From Myrica gale (lineage: Eukaryota; Streptophyta; Magnoliopsida; Fagales; Myricaceae): DNA of 64,000 nt. The notes under the pieces were generated by a model, which had not been told where the DNA came from, did no database searches, and saw only the letters and a program-made list of their open reading frames with translations. Below are positions 10,936-21,493 of this stretch, piece by piece. Each line of letters opens with the position of its first letter. The stretch's first letter is position 1. Where the stretch lies: assembly GCA_963930655.1 (NCBI GenBank), contig OZ005617.1, positions 6,698,501 to 6,762,500 on the forward strand, given 5' to 3'. A program made the translations under genes and the position numbers.

Positions 10936-11165
10936 AGCACTCTGCAACTGGAAATGCAGACCCAATTCTGTCTCCAAAACGAAAGCACTTGATATCCACG
11001 GGATATGGACCCAGCTCAACGTGATTGTCCTCTTCGCCCACATAGAAACACAGGGTATATAAGGCAATTTCAAATTCAGGGCTCACCCCGATCAAAGTGC
11101 TCGACACGGATTTGAGCACTCCATTCCATTCAAATTGAACTGTAAGCAATTGGGCGTCGGAGTCT
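10936..11165 (-). other. exon-like ORF, family not recognised
   Basis: After a TTGCAG acceptor-like site the minus strand is open for about 75 codons (LLTVQFEWNGVLKSVSS, then FEIALYTLCFYVGEEDNHVE, then PVDIKCFRFGDRIG) and ends at TAA. The composition is protein-like and the reading is uninterrupted, but I cannot name a family. It could be the last exon of the gene whose other candidate exon is at 12435-12506 on the same strand, or a captured fragment. Confidence 0.35.
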
Positions 11166-12434
11166 GGCTGCAAGTTGGAATAGGCGACAGAAAAAAATTT
11201 AAACTAGAAGGGTTGCATTGTATTGTGGGAGAAAATTTTTTCCAGGAGATATATTAATGTGTCCCCATGATTTTCACATTTACTTTTATCATAATCTGTT
11301 CCTCATTCTATGATAGGATATACGAACTTTCTCAGTTGCTGAATATTTCCCAGATAACGTAGTGGTCAATGTTTATCTTGAGCAACACATTGATATTCCC
11401 AACAGTCAAAAGCTTACCTTACAGCCAAACTTATGAAAAGCTTCAGCTCTAAAAGAAGCAGTGAAGCACTCTCTAAAGCATAACAAAAGAACAGAGTCCA
11501 TTGGTTGCATGACCAGCAGCTGTTATATCTCACCAAATCGCTTGTCAAATTAAACTAGACTAACGTGATATCTCACCAATAAAAAAAAAGCTAAATCCAA
11601 TATGCAATGAATACTTGTATTGCCCAATCAAGAAAAGGAAAAAATGGTGTGAGGCTCATATTTCAGCTCGGTCCAAAAAGACAACTCATTTTTACCCAAT
11701 CAAGGAAAGGACAAAATTCTGTTTGGATTTAGATAAATTGGGCTCCTCCATTGCCAATCTTCTTGAAGTGTCATGGAAATTATGGTCCTCTTGAGTTTTT
11801 AGGATACTAGTTCATATGTGGTTATATGAAGCTAATATGGAGGCATCTACAGCAGGATCCATCATCTTGACAAGGAATTCCTTCAAAATTTGGAGTGCAT
11901 AAGTTCATAAGATTTTCAAGACCTTTTTTGTTTTTACCTCTCTTAGTTTTATATTTTTTTTTTCTCTTCCAATGGGACATTATTGACATTTCATAAACAT
12001 TTTTGTTGCAAATTTTGAGATGAGATGACTAGAAAACCCATTTGATAATGTCTTAAACTTCGTGGATATATTTGGAACCCATGAATTTTTTTTATACTGC
12101 ACCGAATCACAGAGAACGATCGTTAATATTTTCTACCTCTATGAAATTAAGAATACTCAACTATAATGCTAGACAGGACATTGAAACATAGAGCTCTTGC
12201 AGTGAAAACGAAAACCATCCAAAATATTAAAGCTATCTCATAATGCAATAATCCCAAGAGAAAGTACTCACTCTATCCAGACAAAATAATGTATATGCCC
12301 AATCGGAAGAAGAGCTGGTAAGGAAACAATAACCGAGTTGAGGATGATACTGTTATTGGAAAATTTGAAAAGTTTTCTCTACTCCACAGTTTTCTTAGTA
12401 TACAAAAAGGAAGAGAATGATATCAGTGACTTAC
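11166..12434. other. no gene recognised
   Basis: AT-rich sequence without recognisable domains. A short open stretch with a splice-like boundary lies at about 12250-12310 on the minus strand, but it is too short to support. Confidence 0.4.
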
Positions 12435-12506
12435 GATCTGCCCACGTTGTCGGGGAAAAATATAACCTTGATAGTTCACCCTGCCTTTAGCTTCTTCAAG
12501 GTAAAA
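12435..12506 (-). other. candidate 24-codon internal exon
   Basis: A 72-bp open stretch (YLEEAKGRVNYQGYIFPRQR) is bounded on the minus strand by a TTTTCTTGCCAG acceptor and a GTAAGT donor, both canonical, with phase 0 at each end. No family assigned. It may belong with the exon-like ORF at 10936-11165. Confidence 0.35.
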
Positions 12507-12894
12507 CTGGCAAGAAAAGAGAACAAAGATAGGTTAACACTTTGCATTCATTGAGAAACCTTAATGAAGTAATGAATTCTAGGGTGCTGGACTAGAATGA
12601 AATTGGGGACAAATTATAAGCCGATAGTGAATGTATTTAGGTGAATTCTGACTAAATCAACAAGCAAAAACAATTATTAACTCCATAAGGTTTCTTACAG
12701 GAAGTGTGAATATTTTTTAAGGAGTTAATCCTTGACCATTATTTCAAGCTTTTCTTAAAGATCATTTATTGTTTTCTTCAGAAATCCATACTCATTGACG
12801 GGTCAAATGTCTGGTTTTCCCGTTTTCATAAGAATGTCAGTTTGTAAAATGTCTCCACAGTGCTCTAACCCACAGCTCCATTTGACTCCTCTCA

Positions 12895-13319
12895 AGATAT
12901 AGTTGACAAACTCTCCAGGGAAATTTGTTCCAAGATATTACGATTAGAGGACCTAGATCGACTTGAGGCTCAAATTCCTATAACATTGTGTCAACTTGAA
13001 AGGATATTTCCACCTTATTTTTTTACTGTTATGGTGCACTTGGTCGTACAACTAGTTGCAGAATGTAAGATAGGTGGACCGGTCCAACTTCGGTGGATGT
13101 AGCCTATAGAGAGGTAATATTAGTTATAAAAATATGTTACGTAGGTTTCTTTGCATATGTGTGTTATTGTTTGAAATGTAATATTGTTGGTGTAGGTGCA
13201 TGCATCGTTTCAAATCTTATGTTCGCAATACAGCCACACTGAAGGCTCTATTGTTTAAGGATACATCGCAGATGAATGCCTAAGTTTATGTTCAAGATAT
13301 TTAGAATCAGTTCCATTCT
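12895..13319 (+). pseudogene. CACTA transposase (TNP2 type, DUF4218 region) relic
   Basis: A degraded but readable stretch gives KILRLEDLDRLEAQIPITLC, QLERIFPPYFF, MVHLVVQLVAECKIGGPVQL and RW, then a stop where PxERY is expected, then an AG|GTAATA donor near 13115. After a GTAG acceptor near 13196 the reading resumes as FKSYVRNTA, shifts frame, and continues ADECLSLCSRYLESVPF to 13319. This order is the DUF4218 domain that follows the transposase core in CACTA TNP2 proteins. It has at least two stops and one frameshift, and it ends exactly where pararetroviral sequence begins. Confidence 0.75.
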
Positions 13320-15110
13320 ATGGGTATTCAGTATAAGTTATCCAAAGCACATATCTGTAAAGATAATGTTTGCTTTAAGTCATCGTTTGTTTTAGTAAAA
13401 AAATTGTCTGATCAGAAGGTGATTTTAGACACTCCTTTCATATGTTTGTTGTATCCTTTCACCACAACAAGTGAAGGACTCACAACTTCCATCTTAGGTC
13501 AAAAAGTAACTTTCGAGTTTGTTCATCCTCCTCAGCCTAGAGAACTCTCTTTGTTGCAGGAAGCCTCCATAAGTAAAAATATTAATTTCCTTGTCCAGAA
13601 AACTCAACATCTTGATTTCCTAAAGGAAGAAATCAAGTTCAAAAGAGTTGAGGACCAACTCTTAAGTCAATCCCTCCAGCAACAAATTAAGTCATTTCAG
13701 GTAAAATTAGAACAACAGATTTGTTTTGATGTCCCTAATGCTTTCTGGCATAGGAACCAACACATAGTAAAACTCCCGTATGAACCAGACTTTAGTGAGA
13801 AAAATATTCCCACTAAAGCTCGTCTCATCCAGATGAACCAAGAGATGATGGAAGTATTCAAGAAGGAAATCCATGATCTTTTAAGTAAAGGCATCATCCG
13901 TCATAGTAAATCCCCTTGGTCTTGCTCTGCCTTTTATGTTTATAAAAATGCAGAAATAGAACGAGTTGTTCCTCGCATAGTAATCAATTACAAACCATTA
14001 AACAAGGTTCTTCAATGGATTCGTTACCCCATTCCTGACAAACGCGATCCCATCGGTCGTCTGTCAGCAGCCACAGTTTTTAGTAAATTTGATATGAAGA
14101 GTGACTTCTATCAAATCCAAGTTTATGAGCCTGATAGGTACAAAACTGCATTCACCACACCCTTTGGACATTATGAATGGAACGTAATGCCCTTCGGTTT
14201 GAAAAATGCACCAAGTGAATTCCAAAATGTCATGAATGACATTTTTAATCCTTATAGTCATTTCACTATTGTCTACATTGATGATGTGTTAGTCTTCTCA
14301 AAGTCAATCGAAGCACATTGGAAACATCTCCATAAGTTTCTTCAGATCATCAAGTCAAACGGTCTAGTGGTCTCTGCCCCTAAGATCAGGTTATTCCAAA
14401 CCAAAGACAGATTTTTAGGTTACAACATTGATCAAAGACAAATTCATCCCATAAACAGATCCCTTCAATTTGCTGATAAATTTTTCGATGTCATTCTTGA
14501 GAAAACCCAACTCCAGAGATTCTTAGGTTCTCTCAATTACATTGCTGAATTTTATCATAATTTAAGGCATCTATGTAAACCCTTGTTTCAGCGTCTTCAG
14601 AAAAATCCTCCTCCTTGGACTGAAGAGCACACTTCTATGGTAAAACAAATCAAGTCACATGGCAAGTCTCTTCCTTGCCTTGGCATTCCTTTACCTTTAG
14701 CTTTCAAAATTGTTGAGACCGATGCCTCCGAAATTGGTTATGGTGGCATTCTCAAACAAAAAGTCAAACCAGATTCAGCTGAACAATTAGTCAGATACCA
14801 TTCCTGCAATTGGAATTCAGCACAGCAGAACTATAGTACTATCAAAAAAGAAATTTTATCTATAGTACTATGCATAAGTAAATTTCAAAGTGATTTGATA
14901 AATCAAAAGTTTTTAGTACAAGTTGATTGCAAAAGCGCAAAATTTGTTTTAGAAAAAGATGTGAAAAACATTGCATCCAAACAGATTTTTGCACGATGGC
15001 AAGCCATTCTCAGTGCTTTTGATTTTGACATTGAATACATCCAAGGAAGTCAAAACAGTATCCCTGACTTCCTTACCCGTGAATTTTTGCAGGATTCTCA
15101 TGGCTCCTAA
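13320..15110 (+). CDS. pararetroviral polymerase (protease tail, RT, RNase H), 5'-truncated
   Basis: An open frame of 596 residues without internal stops. Residues 1-75 resemble the C-terminal half of a retropepsin (VILDTPFI), but the catalytic DTG is absent because homology stops at 13320. RT spans roughly 165-370: SPWSCSAFYV, PRIVINYKPLNK, FSKFDMKS and the active-site YIDD at 319-322. RNase H spans about 450-590, with acidic residues D468 (ETDAS), E511 (KKE) and D536 in place. The motif wording is that of caulimovirids rather than Ty3 elements. The long intact frame contrasts with the decayed second ORF. The ATG at 13320 is only the first Met after the junction and is unlikely to be the native start. 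Confidence 0.88.
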   Translation: MGIQYKLSKAHICKDNVCFKSSFVLVKKLSDQKVILDTPFICLLYPFTTTSEGLTTSILGQKVTFEFVHPPQPRELSLLQEASISKNINFLVQKTQHLDFLKEEIKFKRVEDQLLSQSLQQQIKSFQVKLEQQICFDVPNAFWHRNQHIVKLPYEPDFSEKNIPTKARLIQMNQEMMEVFKKEIHDLLSKGIIRHSKSPWSCSAFYVYKNAEIERVVPRIVINYKPLNKVLQWIRYPIPDKRDPIGRLSAATVFSKFDMKSDFYQIQVYEPDRYKTAFTTPFGHYEWNVMPFGLKNAPSEFQNVMNDIFNPYSHFTIVYIDDVLVFSKSIEAHWKHLHKFLQIIKSNGLVVSAPKIRLFQTKDRFLGYNIDQRQIHPINRSLQFADKFFDVILEKTQLQRFLGSLNYIAEFYHNLRHLCKPLFQRLQKNPPPWTEEHTSMVKQIKSHGKSLPCLGIPLPLAFKIVETDASEIGYGGILKQKVKPDSAEQLVRYHSCNWNSAQQNYSTIKKEILSIVLCISKFQSDLINQKFLVQVDCKSAKFVLEKDVKNIASKQIFARWQAILSAFDFDIEYIQGSQNSIPDFLTREFLQDSHGS

Positions 15111-16548
15111 ACCCCACGGTAAAGAACTTGCCAAGTCAACCAAGTCACCAGATACACCCAAGTTACTCCCAGACCATTTTTTAGTCTCATTTGGTCTTCT
15201 AGGTCAAACCTCAACAAGTAACCGTTTCCAGTTACTAGGTAATCCTTCACAACCAAGTCAAAGAGTTCGGCCTCCTTCTGTCCGACCTTCATCCTCAGCC
15301 CTTGCTCTCACAAGTCAGTATGGTAAGCCTACATATTCTACCTTAGCCTCCTTACCACCAAGTCAACCTCCTAATCCTTATAAGATTATTGAGACCATGT
15401 CTCCGGCCCAGTCTCCGTTAAGACTACCAAGTACGGCCCAGTCTCCGTCTAGACTACAAAGTAAAGTTCTTCATGTTCAGAAGAATCCTTCCGATTTTAT
15501 AGTCAAGGAAATTCTTCAGAATGTCTTCCATGTGGATCATTGCCACAAGCATCTGATCACATCTGAAGTAGCTCCAAGTCAAAAGGATCAGGAAGCCCTT
15601 CTCCGGGTCCAACATGGTAAACTGCTCAGGGCCTATTTGCCACCCAAATGACATTTTGTCCCACAGCATCCCAACAAGTCAATTGGTTTTTATAAAGTCA
15701 TCATTCTCCATACAGAATCTGTCAAGATAGAACCCATTATGGACAGGTTTGATCCCACTCAGAAACGAATAGTTTTTCACAAGCTATTCATAGTCAAAAT
15801 TCTTTCGAATCAGGAATAGGGTTCTCATCCCTCCATTCTGAAAGAGCTTCCAGGTCAACCCATCGGCTTCAATTATTATGATTATATTGAAGCTTGGTCA
15901 AATGTCCTCCTTTACCAAAATGAGAATTTCTCTCATTCTTGGTTCCTGAACTTCGACAACAAGTTCGCAAGTCAACTGCCTATTTGGTTCCTACGTTGGT
16001 GGCAATTGTTCGGACCCATTACCGATATCATTCCCACCAAGCTCAAGGAAGCAATTGCCCGATTTGGCAATCTGGCACAAGTCACAATCTAAAACAGTCA
16101 GTTCCCGACGCTCTGCCTGTTCACAAGTAAATACAAGATCCCATGGATTCTTAAATGGGATTATCAAGTTAATCAGAACATCATGGCTCGCCGTTTCCAA
16201 GTCAAATGGTGGAACAAGTTCAATATCGACAGGATCATTGAACAAGTAAAAAAGGAATTTTCTCAGCCAGAGGAATTTTCTGCAGTCTCTCAGTTCCCAG
16301 TAGAGAAGACCAGTCTCCAGACTGCCCTAGTCTCTGCTATGAACCAAGTTCAAAGTAAAGAAGATCTACGAGAGCTCTACCATCAGTTGCAACTCGAAGT
16401 AAGCAAGATCAGTGGACAAGACCCAGATGAGCACAGCCCAGCCTTATCTCACTCGTCTGTTGCAGGTCAATCAAAGCCCAACTTCTTGGATCCAGTTTTC
16501 CAAGATAGTCAGGATCCTTACGCCTTCGATCTAGGAGACGACATGTGA
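15100..16548 (+). pseudogene. pararetroviral second ORF with three in-frame stops
   Basis: An ATG at 15100 overlaps the polymerase stop (15108-15110) by 11 bases, a spacing typical of coupled caulimovirid ORFs. A single frame of about 480 codons runs to the TGA at 16546-16548 but contains TGA at 15649-15651, a TAG near 15817 and a TAA near 16091. No frameshift is needed. The N-terminal third is Ser/Pro/Gln-rich and low in complexity. The centre is aromatic-rich (YYDYIEAW, HSWFLNF, WFLRWW), and the C-terminal part is helical and acidic. Family and function are not known to me; in other caulimovirids this position holds the transactivator or an unassigned protein. Confidence 0.7.
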
Positions 16549-16586
16549 AGCCCAAGTCCATGCGATATGTGAAGCCCAGGCCCATG

Positions 16587-16803
16587 TGACGTCAGTAGGC
16601 ATGTAAGGACGAAGTAAGCAAGTCAAAACCGACAAGTCACTATTCATGAACAGTAAATTTGACTTTTTTACTATTCATGAACAGTAAGTAAAACAGTGAA
16701 AGCAGCCGACACGCCCCTGTTCATCCACAGTCAAAGCACGCGTGATTCAACAGTATCCGCGTGATTCCACAGTAACCCCTCTGTCTTTAAATACAGAGGT
16801 CGA
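16587..16803 (+). promoter_or_regulatory. pararetroviral promoter
   Basis: An 8-bp TGACGTCA palindrome at 16587-16594 matches the as-1/TGA-bZIP type site used by caulimovirid promoters. A 17-bp sequence CTATTCATGAACAGTAA occurs at 16640-16656 and again at 16671-16687. A TATA element TTTAAATA at 16796-16803 is framed by the inverted pair CCTCTGT/ACAGAGG. Transcription would start near 16830 and produce the leader ahead of the ATG at 17299. The leader carries a repeated CGCCTTCATGGCTGGTTTA (near 17064 and 17104). Confidence 0.7.
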
Positions 16804-17559
16804 AGTCAGTTGTAATCAGAATTCCATTTCAGATTTCTGAACTCTCTCTCCCTCGAGTCTTTCTATCCTTAGTAACCCAAGCCTATCTAAGTCTAAGAAC
16901 ACGATGTATATGTCTTCTTACTTGATAGTTCTTGCTTGTAAGTCAACTGTTCTTTGAAGTAAACCAAGTTTCCAAGTATATCTCTGTGTTCTATCTTCTC
17001 TGCAAACATGCATACCGCCAGATTGGACGGTTCTACATTTCAAGTTACATGCATTCATGCATCCGCCTTCATGGCTGGTTTACATTTCTGCTTCATGCAT
17101 ACCGCCTTCATGGCTGGTTTAAGTAATTATTTTCTGTTTTCTCAAGTAAACTTATTTTAAGACCATTTGCAAGTTGATACCCTCTAATTGGCCTATTATT
17201 TGCCGACCTTTGGGTTTAACGAAGCTTGTTCCCTCACAGGAGGTCTTTAAAAATTAATTTTATTTTATCTGCTGCTATATTCTCTGTTTCTTTGCTTCCA
17301 TGGCTCGTCTTCATCATAAACTCTCCAGTAACCGTTTTGGTCCTTTCAAAGTAAGCTCCTTGGTAACCAATCTTCATACCTTACATATATATATTGCGCT
17401 TGTCCTATTTATTTTACTGTTTATTATGTGAAATGAAATTACATATCCCTGAAAGAAGAAGAAAAAAAAGGGTTAGATTAGATTACAACCGCTGCCCACA
17501 AATATTAGTGTACTCGTATTTTTCTGAGAAATATTTTGGGGGCATAATTTGTTCTTTAG

Positions 17560-17850
17560 TTCTAAATCTTTGACTGCCCGAGATTGACATCACTACCCGA
17601 AAGGAGGCGTGGGCTAACATCTTTGCAACGACTTCAGATTAAGGAATGTTCCCCCATCTTATTAAAAAGATACAAGAGAGAGACCGGTGTTGATTGGCCC
17701 AAGATTTCTCACATCCCAGATTTATACATGGACTAGTTGAGGTATTTATTTTAGCTTGCCATTTAATTTTAATAATTCCTACGACTTTAAATTGCATGCT
17801 CTCACAATTAACGTAGAAGAGAAACACAAACATGGCACGGGAATTCCTCT
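17560..17850 (+). pseudogene. NLR gene 3'-end relic
   Basis: Codons from about 17570 to 17737 read LTSLPERRRGLTSLQRLQIK, then a Cys-Ser-Pro stretch and ETGVDWPKISHIPDLYMD, then stop. This is the last LRR unit and C terminus of the CNL genes at 28697 and 47853. Homology continues about 110 bp into the 3' flank (TTGAGGTATTTATTTTAGCT). All upstream parts are missing; the fragment begins close to the pararetroviral 3' junction. It shows that the cluster once had at least one more member. Confidence 0.85.
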
Positions 17851-18527
17851 TTAAAATGCACTGATAATTTTAGCCTTTTTCGGTACCCGTGACGAAAGAA
17901 CCGGATAATTCTGATTCCCCTATTCAATATCATTGGAGTCTCGTGTCACTAAGTAAACATCATATTTTTTGTTTAATAAGGTACTAGTATTAGTTTTTAC
18001 TCGACTTTTTTTTTTTCTTAATACGCTGGTAACTGGGAAATGTCCAAATACCTTACTGAGCAGATTTTGCTGGATTATGTGGTACATAGTTGACATTACA
18101 TAAGATTGTCCAAGTTTCTAGTTGCAACGCATAGGACATCAATAAACGCATAGGTCATGGGCTAAGCCCAAGAGGTTCCGCCTCTACTGAAATTCTCGTC
18201 TCTAGCCTCCTCCCTGGCCCCTGCCATATTCCATCTTGTTGCTTTAGCGTAGGCCATCACTCAGCAAGCGAAGCCCATAACCAATAAATGCATATGGAAG
18301 AATTATTTTTGAAGAAAATAATATTATATCTCATCTTAAACTAATTCATTCGTGTTTTGCTCATCTTAAATTAAAATTAATACTGCTTCGCAATTTCCCC
18401 TTCAATAAAATAGTAGTGGAGCGTGTTGAAGTGTAGACTTTCCATCATTTGGGAAGAACCAGGGGCATTGACAATAATTGAGTGTTATAGTCTTTGGGAC
18501 CATTTTGATCGCAACACATCACTTAAG
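17851..18527. other. NLR-flank repeat, no gene
   Basis: From about 18050 to 18290 the sequence (GGGCTAAGCCCAAGAGGTTC and neighbours) is related to stretches at 21190-21480, 39700-39900 and 40540-40720. These look like dispersed copies of sequence upstream of the NLR units. No ORF supported. Confidence 0.5.
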
Positions 18528-18735
18528 GAGGTTGCTGAATAACTGGATCTTATCCTCTTTGATATTGCAAACTAGAATGTGAGGTTGCTGGATAACTGAA
18601 TCTTATCCTCTTTGATATTGCAAACTAGAATGTGAGGTTGCTGGATAACTGAATCTTATCCTCTTTGATATCGCAAACTAGAATGTGAGAATGTGAGGTT
18701 GCTAGATAATTGGATCTTATCATCTATGATACCAC
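18528..18735. repeat. 53-bp tandem repeat, about 3.8 copies
   Basis: Units starting GAGGTTGCTG at 18528, 18581, 18634 and 18695. The first two steps are exactly 53 bp; the third is 61 bp because GAGAATGT is duplicated at the junction. Units 2 and 3 differ by about one base, and the last is more diverged. Confidence 0.92.
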
Positions 18736-18960
18736 ATATCGATTCTAATGTTAGTCACTATTCAACGGTGGGGATAAGAGACAAAGGGAAAGTAGGCCGG
18801 CGGAGGACTAAAATCACAAACAGACATGATGTACTGATAGTTGAGAGGAGAGAGGGTTGCTTCGCAGTAGAAGTGAAGAGACAAGAGAGAGAGACACACC
18901 GAAAGAGTAAAGAGACAAGAGAGAGAAACACATAGAGAGAGACGTACAGTAATGACGAAT
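18736..18960 (+). promoter_or_regulatory. relic of the NLR upstream region
   Basis: CACTATTCAACGGTGGGGATAAGAGACAAAGGG and the following 60 bp match the upstream blocks at 37900-37960 and 41300-41370 that precede NLR promoters. It then passes into an AGAGACAAGAGAGAGA-type imperfect purine repeat (18875-18945). No NLR coding sequence follows, so it is an orphan flank. Confidence 0.5.
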
Positions 18961-19925
18961 TGCTCTCTAAAGCTAAGAAGAGTGCTAAGCAATAAACGGA
19001 CCAAATGGATTTTGGGCTTGAAAATCATGCTCTGTACGTGCACCAAAAGTTGTTTAAAAATTTAGTTTGAAGTTCGGAACTTCGTCGATTTTACGAAAAA
19101 GTTGGGTAGAGGCTATATTTACATGAAACGCGTTGTATTGACAATGAAGATTGCATTGAAAAGGAAAAACAGAAGGATCGGTAAAAAGTAAAAGGAAAAA
19201 AAAAACGTATAACAAGTAAATGTCCAAAACCTAATTGGGTTCTCAATTTTTCTTCAACTCCAAACCCATTGAGACATTGAGAGTACGTTCGTGTCATTCG
19301 TTTTGGGTAAAAAATGGATTCATTGGATCAATCCAGAGTGGTAGGCCAAGAGGTATTGCTTTTTATTATTTCTTTCTTGCTTCCTCTTTTGAGCATCCGT
19401 TAATTGTGCCCTCCCACTATCTTAAGTCAAATTACCTATAAATCCATACACATGAATCATTTCTGGGATGTGGTTGCCATAAATATTTTTGTTTCTATTT
19501 TTTTTAAGCGCACAGAACATGAGTAGGTAGGTGTTGAAGTGTAATTTTTAAATAGTTTAAAAGAAGACACAATATAATTGGTTCTTATAGTCTTTGGGAC
19601 CATTTGATTCACATGTACATTTCATCACCTAACATCGACGGTTAGGTAGGATAAGGCACCGGTACAGTAATTCACTTTTATTATCTTTGGAACCGTTTGG
19701 TTTACACATCCATTTCATCACTTAAGAAATATAAGGCCCTCGAAGCACGACGGGACAAGATTAGACATTTTGTTCACATCTCCACTCTTCCACATAAGGC
19801 GGCCAAAAAACAGGGGACTAAGTCTTATAGTTGGCAAAGTCAGACTAACTTGGTATGTGTGACTAGAGGGCTGCACCAGTCCAGGGTTTACCAGTTCATC
19901 GATTTTAAGCTAATCTTTTTTTTTT
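18961..19925. other. no gene recognised
   Basis: Includes a TCTTTGGGACCATTTGATTC segment near 19590 that also occurs near 18490 and, more diverged, near 19685, marking another dispersed repeat. Small ORFs at 19091-19297 and 19697-19993 show no family features. Confidence 0.4.
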
Positions 19926-20325
19926 GGGAAAATACTTTTTCTCTCATGAACTATATAGGTTTTGCATTTTGCACCATAAATTACCACTTTTGAGACACAA
20001 TTTATACCATCTAACTACCAATGTTAGACATTTTACAATTTCTGTCAAATTTCTAAACTAAATTATAATAATGCTCTTGATTCACTTTGCACATATTAAA
20101 AATAATGTTGTCAATTGATTAAATTCTCGGGGTTATTATTGTTGGACAGAAGGTGCAAATGTTTAACATTGACAGTTGGAAGGTGCAAAATGTCTAAAAA
20201 TTTGACAGTTTTTCCAAAGTGTATAATAATGCTAGTTAGACTGTTAGAGAGCGCAATGTCTCAAAAGTGATAGTTTAGGGTGTAAAGTGCAAACCTATGA
20301 TAGTTCAGGAGAGAAAAATGAATTT
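19926..20325. mobile_element. 400-bp palindromic MITE-like element
   Basis: GGGAAAATACTTTTTCTCTC at the left and its approximate complement at about 20306-20325 enclose internally mirrored sequence (TAGGTTTTGCATTTTGCACC against GGGTGTAAAGTGCAAACCTA). The same family occurs at 36135-36533 and, in parts, near 58960-59090 and 62890-63010. Confidence 0.65.
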
Positions 20326-21493
20326 TTTTTATTTTAATAAAAAAATCCACCTAACTACATATTGTTTTTTGGGTCTACAAATTGCAAGAAGCACTATTAT
20401 ATAAAGTTGGAAAGGGCTTAAATGGATTCAAATTTGTATAATCGTAAGAAGAAGGTCACGTTCCGTTTACGTGAGACAAAACCAATCGACATGACAGTTC
20501 CAGCAGATTAAATAATTAAATTGCAATTAAAAGTATACTTTGCGAGATGAGCTGTAACGAGTTAAAAATTGCATGAGTATTTTAGAATTAGGTGGTAGTT
20601 TTAGGGAGAAATTATAATTTACCCATTATTTAATGTTCTTGTAAAGTTTTGAAACCGTGTAAGTCTTACACTAAGGTCTTCATGTTGTGTCTAACTCTTA
20701 TAAAAAAAAAATCAGGTTGGAGGAGGAGTAATTGTTTTTATATTTATTTACATTATATATACGTAAGAGGACAAAACAATTCAGTGAAGTGAAAAGATTA
20801 CTTTGTGAGAAGAGAGAGATACGGTAAAGGCAAAGATTACTGCAACAATTATCCTTTAAAAAAATAAAAATAAAAACAAAATTGTGCTTACAATTGTTAA
20901 TAGTAGTAGTAGGCCAAGATTGTGAGTGAAATATGGGGATGTTCGGTTAAGTGTTTTGTGAGGATTTTTTGTATTTTAATAATTTTTATGTGATGTTAAC
21001 TTTATTGGTATGCGTGTTGTAGTTATTTTTATGTGGTGTTAAAAATGATGTTTGGTTATAGAATTATGAGAATTCAAAAAATTCTGAAAATTTTGTGTAA
21101 ACGAACAGCCTCTATAATAGCATTCATACCTTGGAGTCTGGGCTGTTTACATCTGTTTTAGGGGGGTGGGGGGGGGGGGGGGGGATAAAAACAGTATAGG
21201 TCTTAGCCCTTAAGTGCGGGGGCAGTCAAGACCTAAAAGATCCTCATTGAGCTGATTTTGCAGTATCATCCATAAATGCATGTAAAATGAATACTTGGAT
21301 ACTCGTGTTAATAAAGAGGGTGGGATTATTGGACGAAGCTGAAGTGGTAGGCCATGGGGCTAAGCCCAAGTGGAACCGCCTATATTGAAATTATAGTCTC
21401 TTGCGTCCTTCCTCGCGCTTTCCTCCATTCCTTTTAAATCAGTAATTGCCGGACCATAAGTACTGGTAGTCATCAAGCAAACTAATCTGCATT
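20326..21493. other. no gene; G-run and NLR-flank repeat
   Basis: AT-rich to 21140. A near-pure guanine run (one T) occupies 21161-21184. From 21190 to 21480 the sequence matches 39706-39900 (GGTCTTAGCCCTTAAGTGCG, TTATTGGACGAAGCTGAAGT), a dispersed repeat found beside other NLR upstream blocks. Confidence 0.5.

Larger units (their letters stand above)
13320..17400 (+). mobile_element. endogenous caulimovirid-like pararetrovirus, partial
   Basis: Order along the plus strand: C-terminal half of the aspartic protease, reverse transcriptase, RNase H, a second ORF overlapping the first by 11 bases, a promoter region with TGACGTCA and a TATA box, a leader, and at 17299 an ATG (MARLHHKLSSNRFGPFK) that could be the start of the first ORF of the next unit. 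Movement and coat protein regions and the protease active site are missing upstream. A large polyprotein ORF followed by a slightly overlapping second ORF resembles florendovirus organisation; the genus is inference. No LTRs or integrase were found. The 3' junction with NLR-derived sequence lies somewhere between 17350 and 17560. Confidence 0.8.

Noticed and set aside
14064-15292. Minus-strand ORFs of 61-70 codons inside the pararetrovirus
   Set aside because: They are shadows of the polymerase and second ORF.
17339-17400. tRNA-Met primer binding site of the pararetrovirus near CTTGGTAACCAATC
   Set aside because: Only a weak partial resemblance to the expected TGGTATCAGAGC; not supportable.
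21161-21184. Poly-G run as a biological G-quadruplex site
   Set aside because: A single near-pure homopolymer is as likely an assembly or slippage product; no other quadruplex features.
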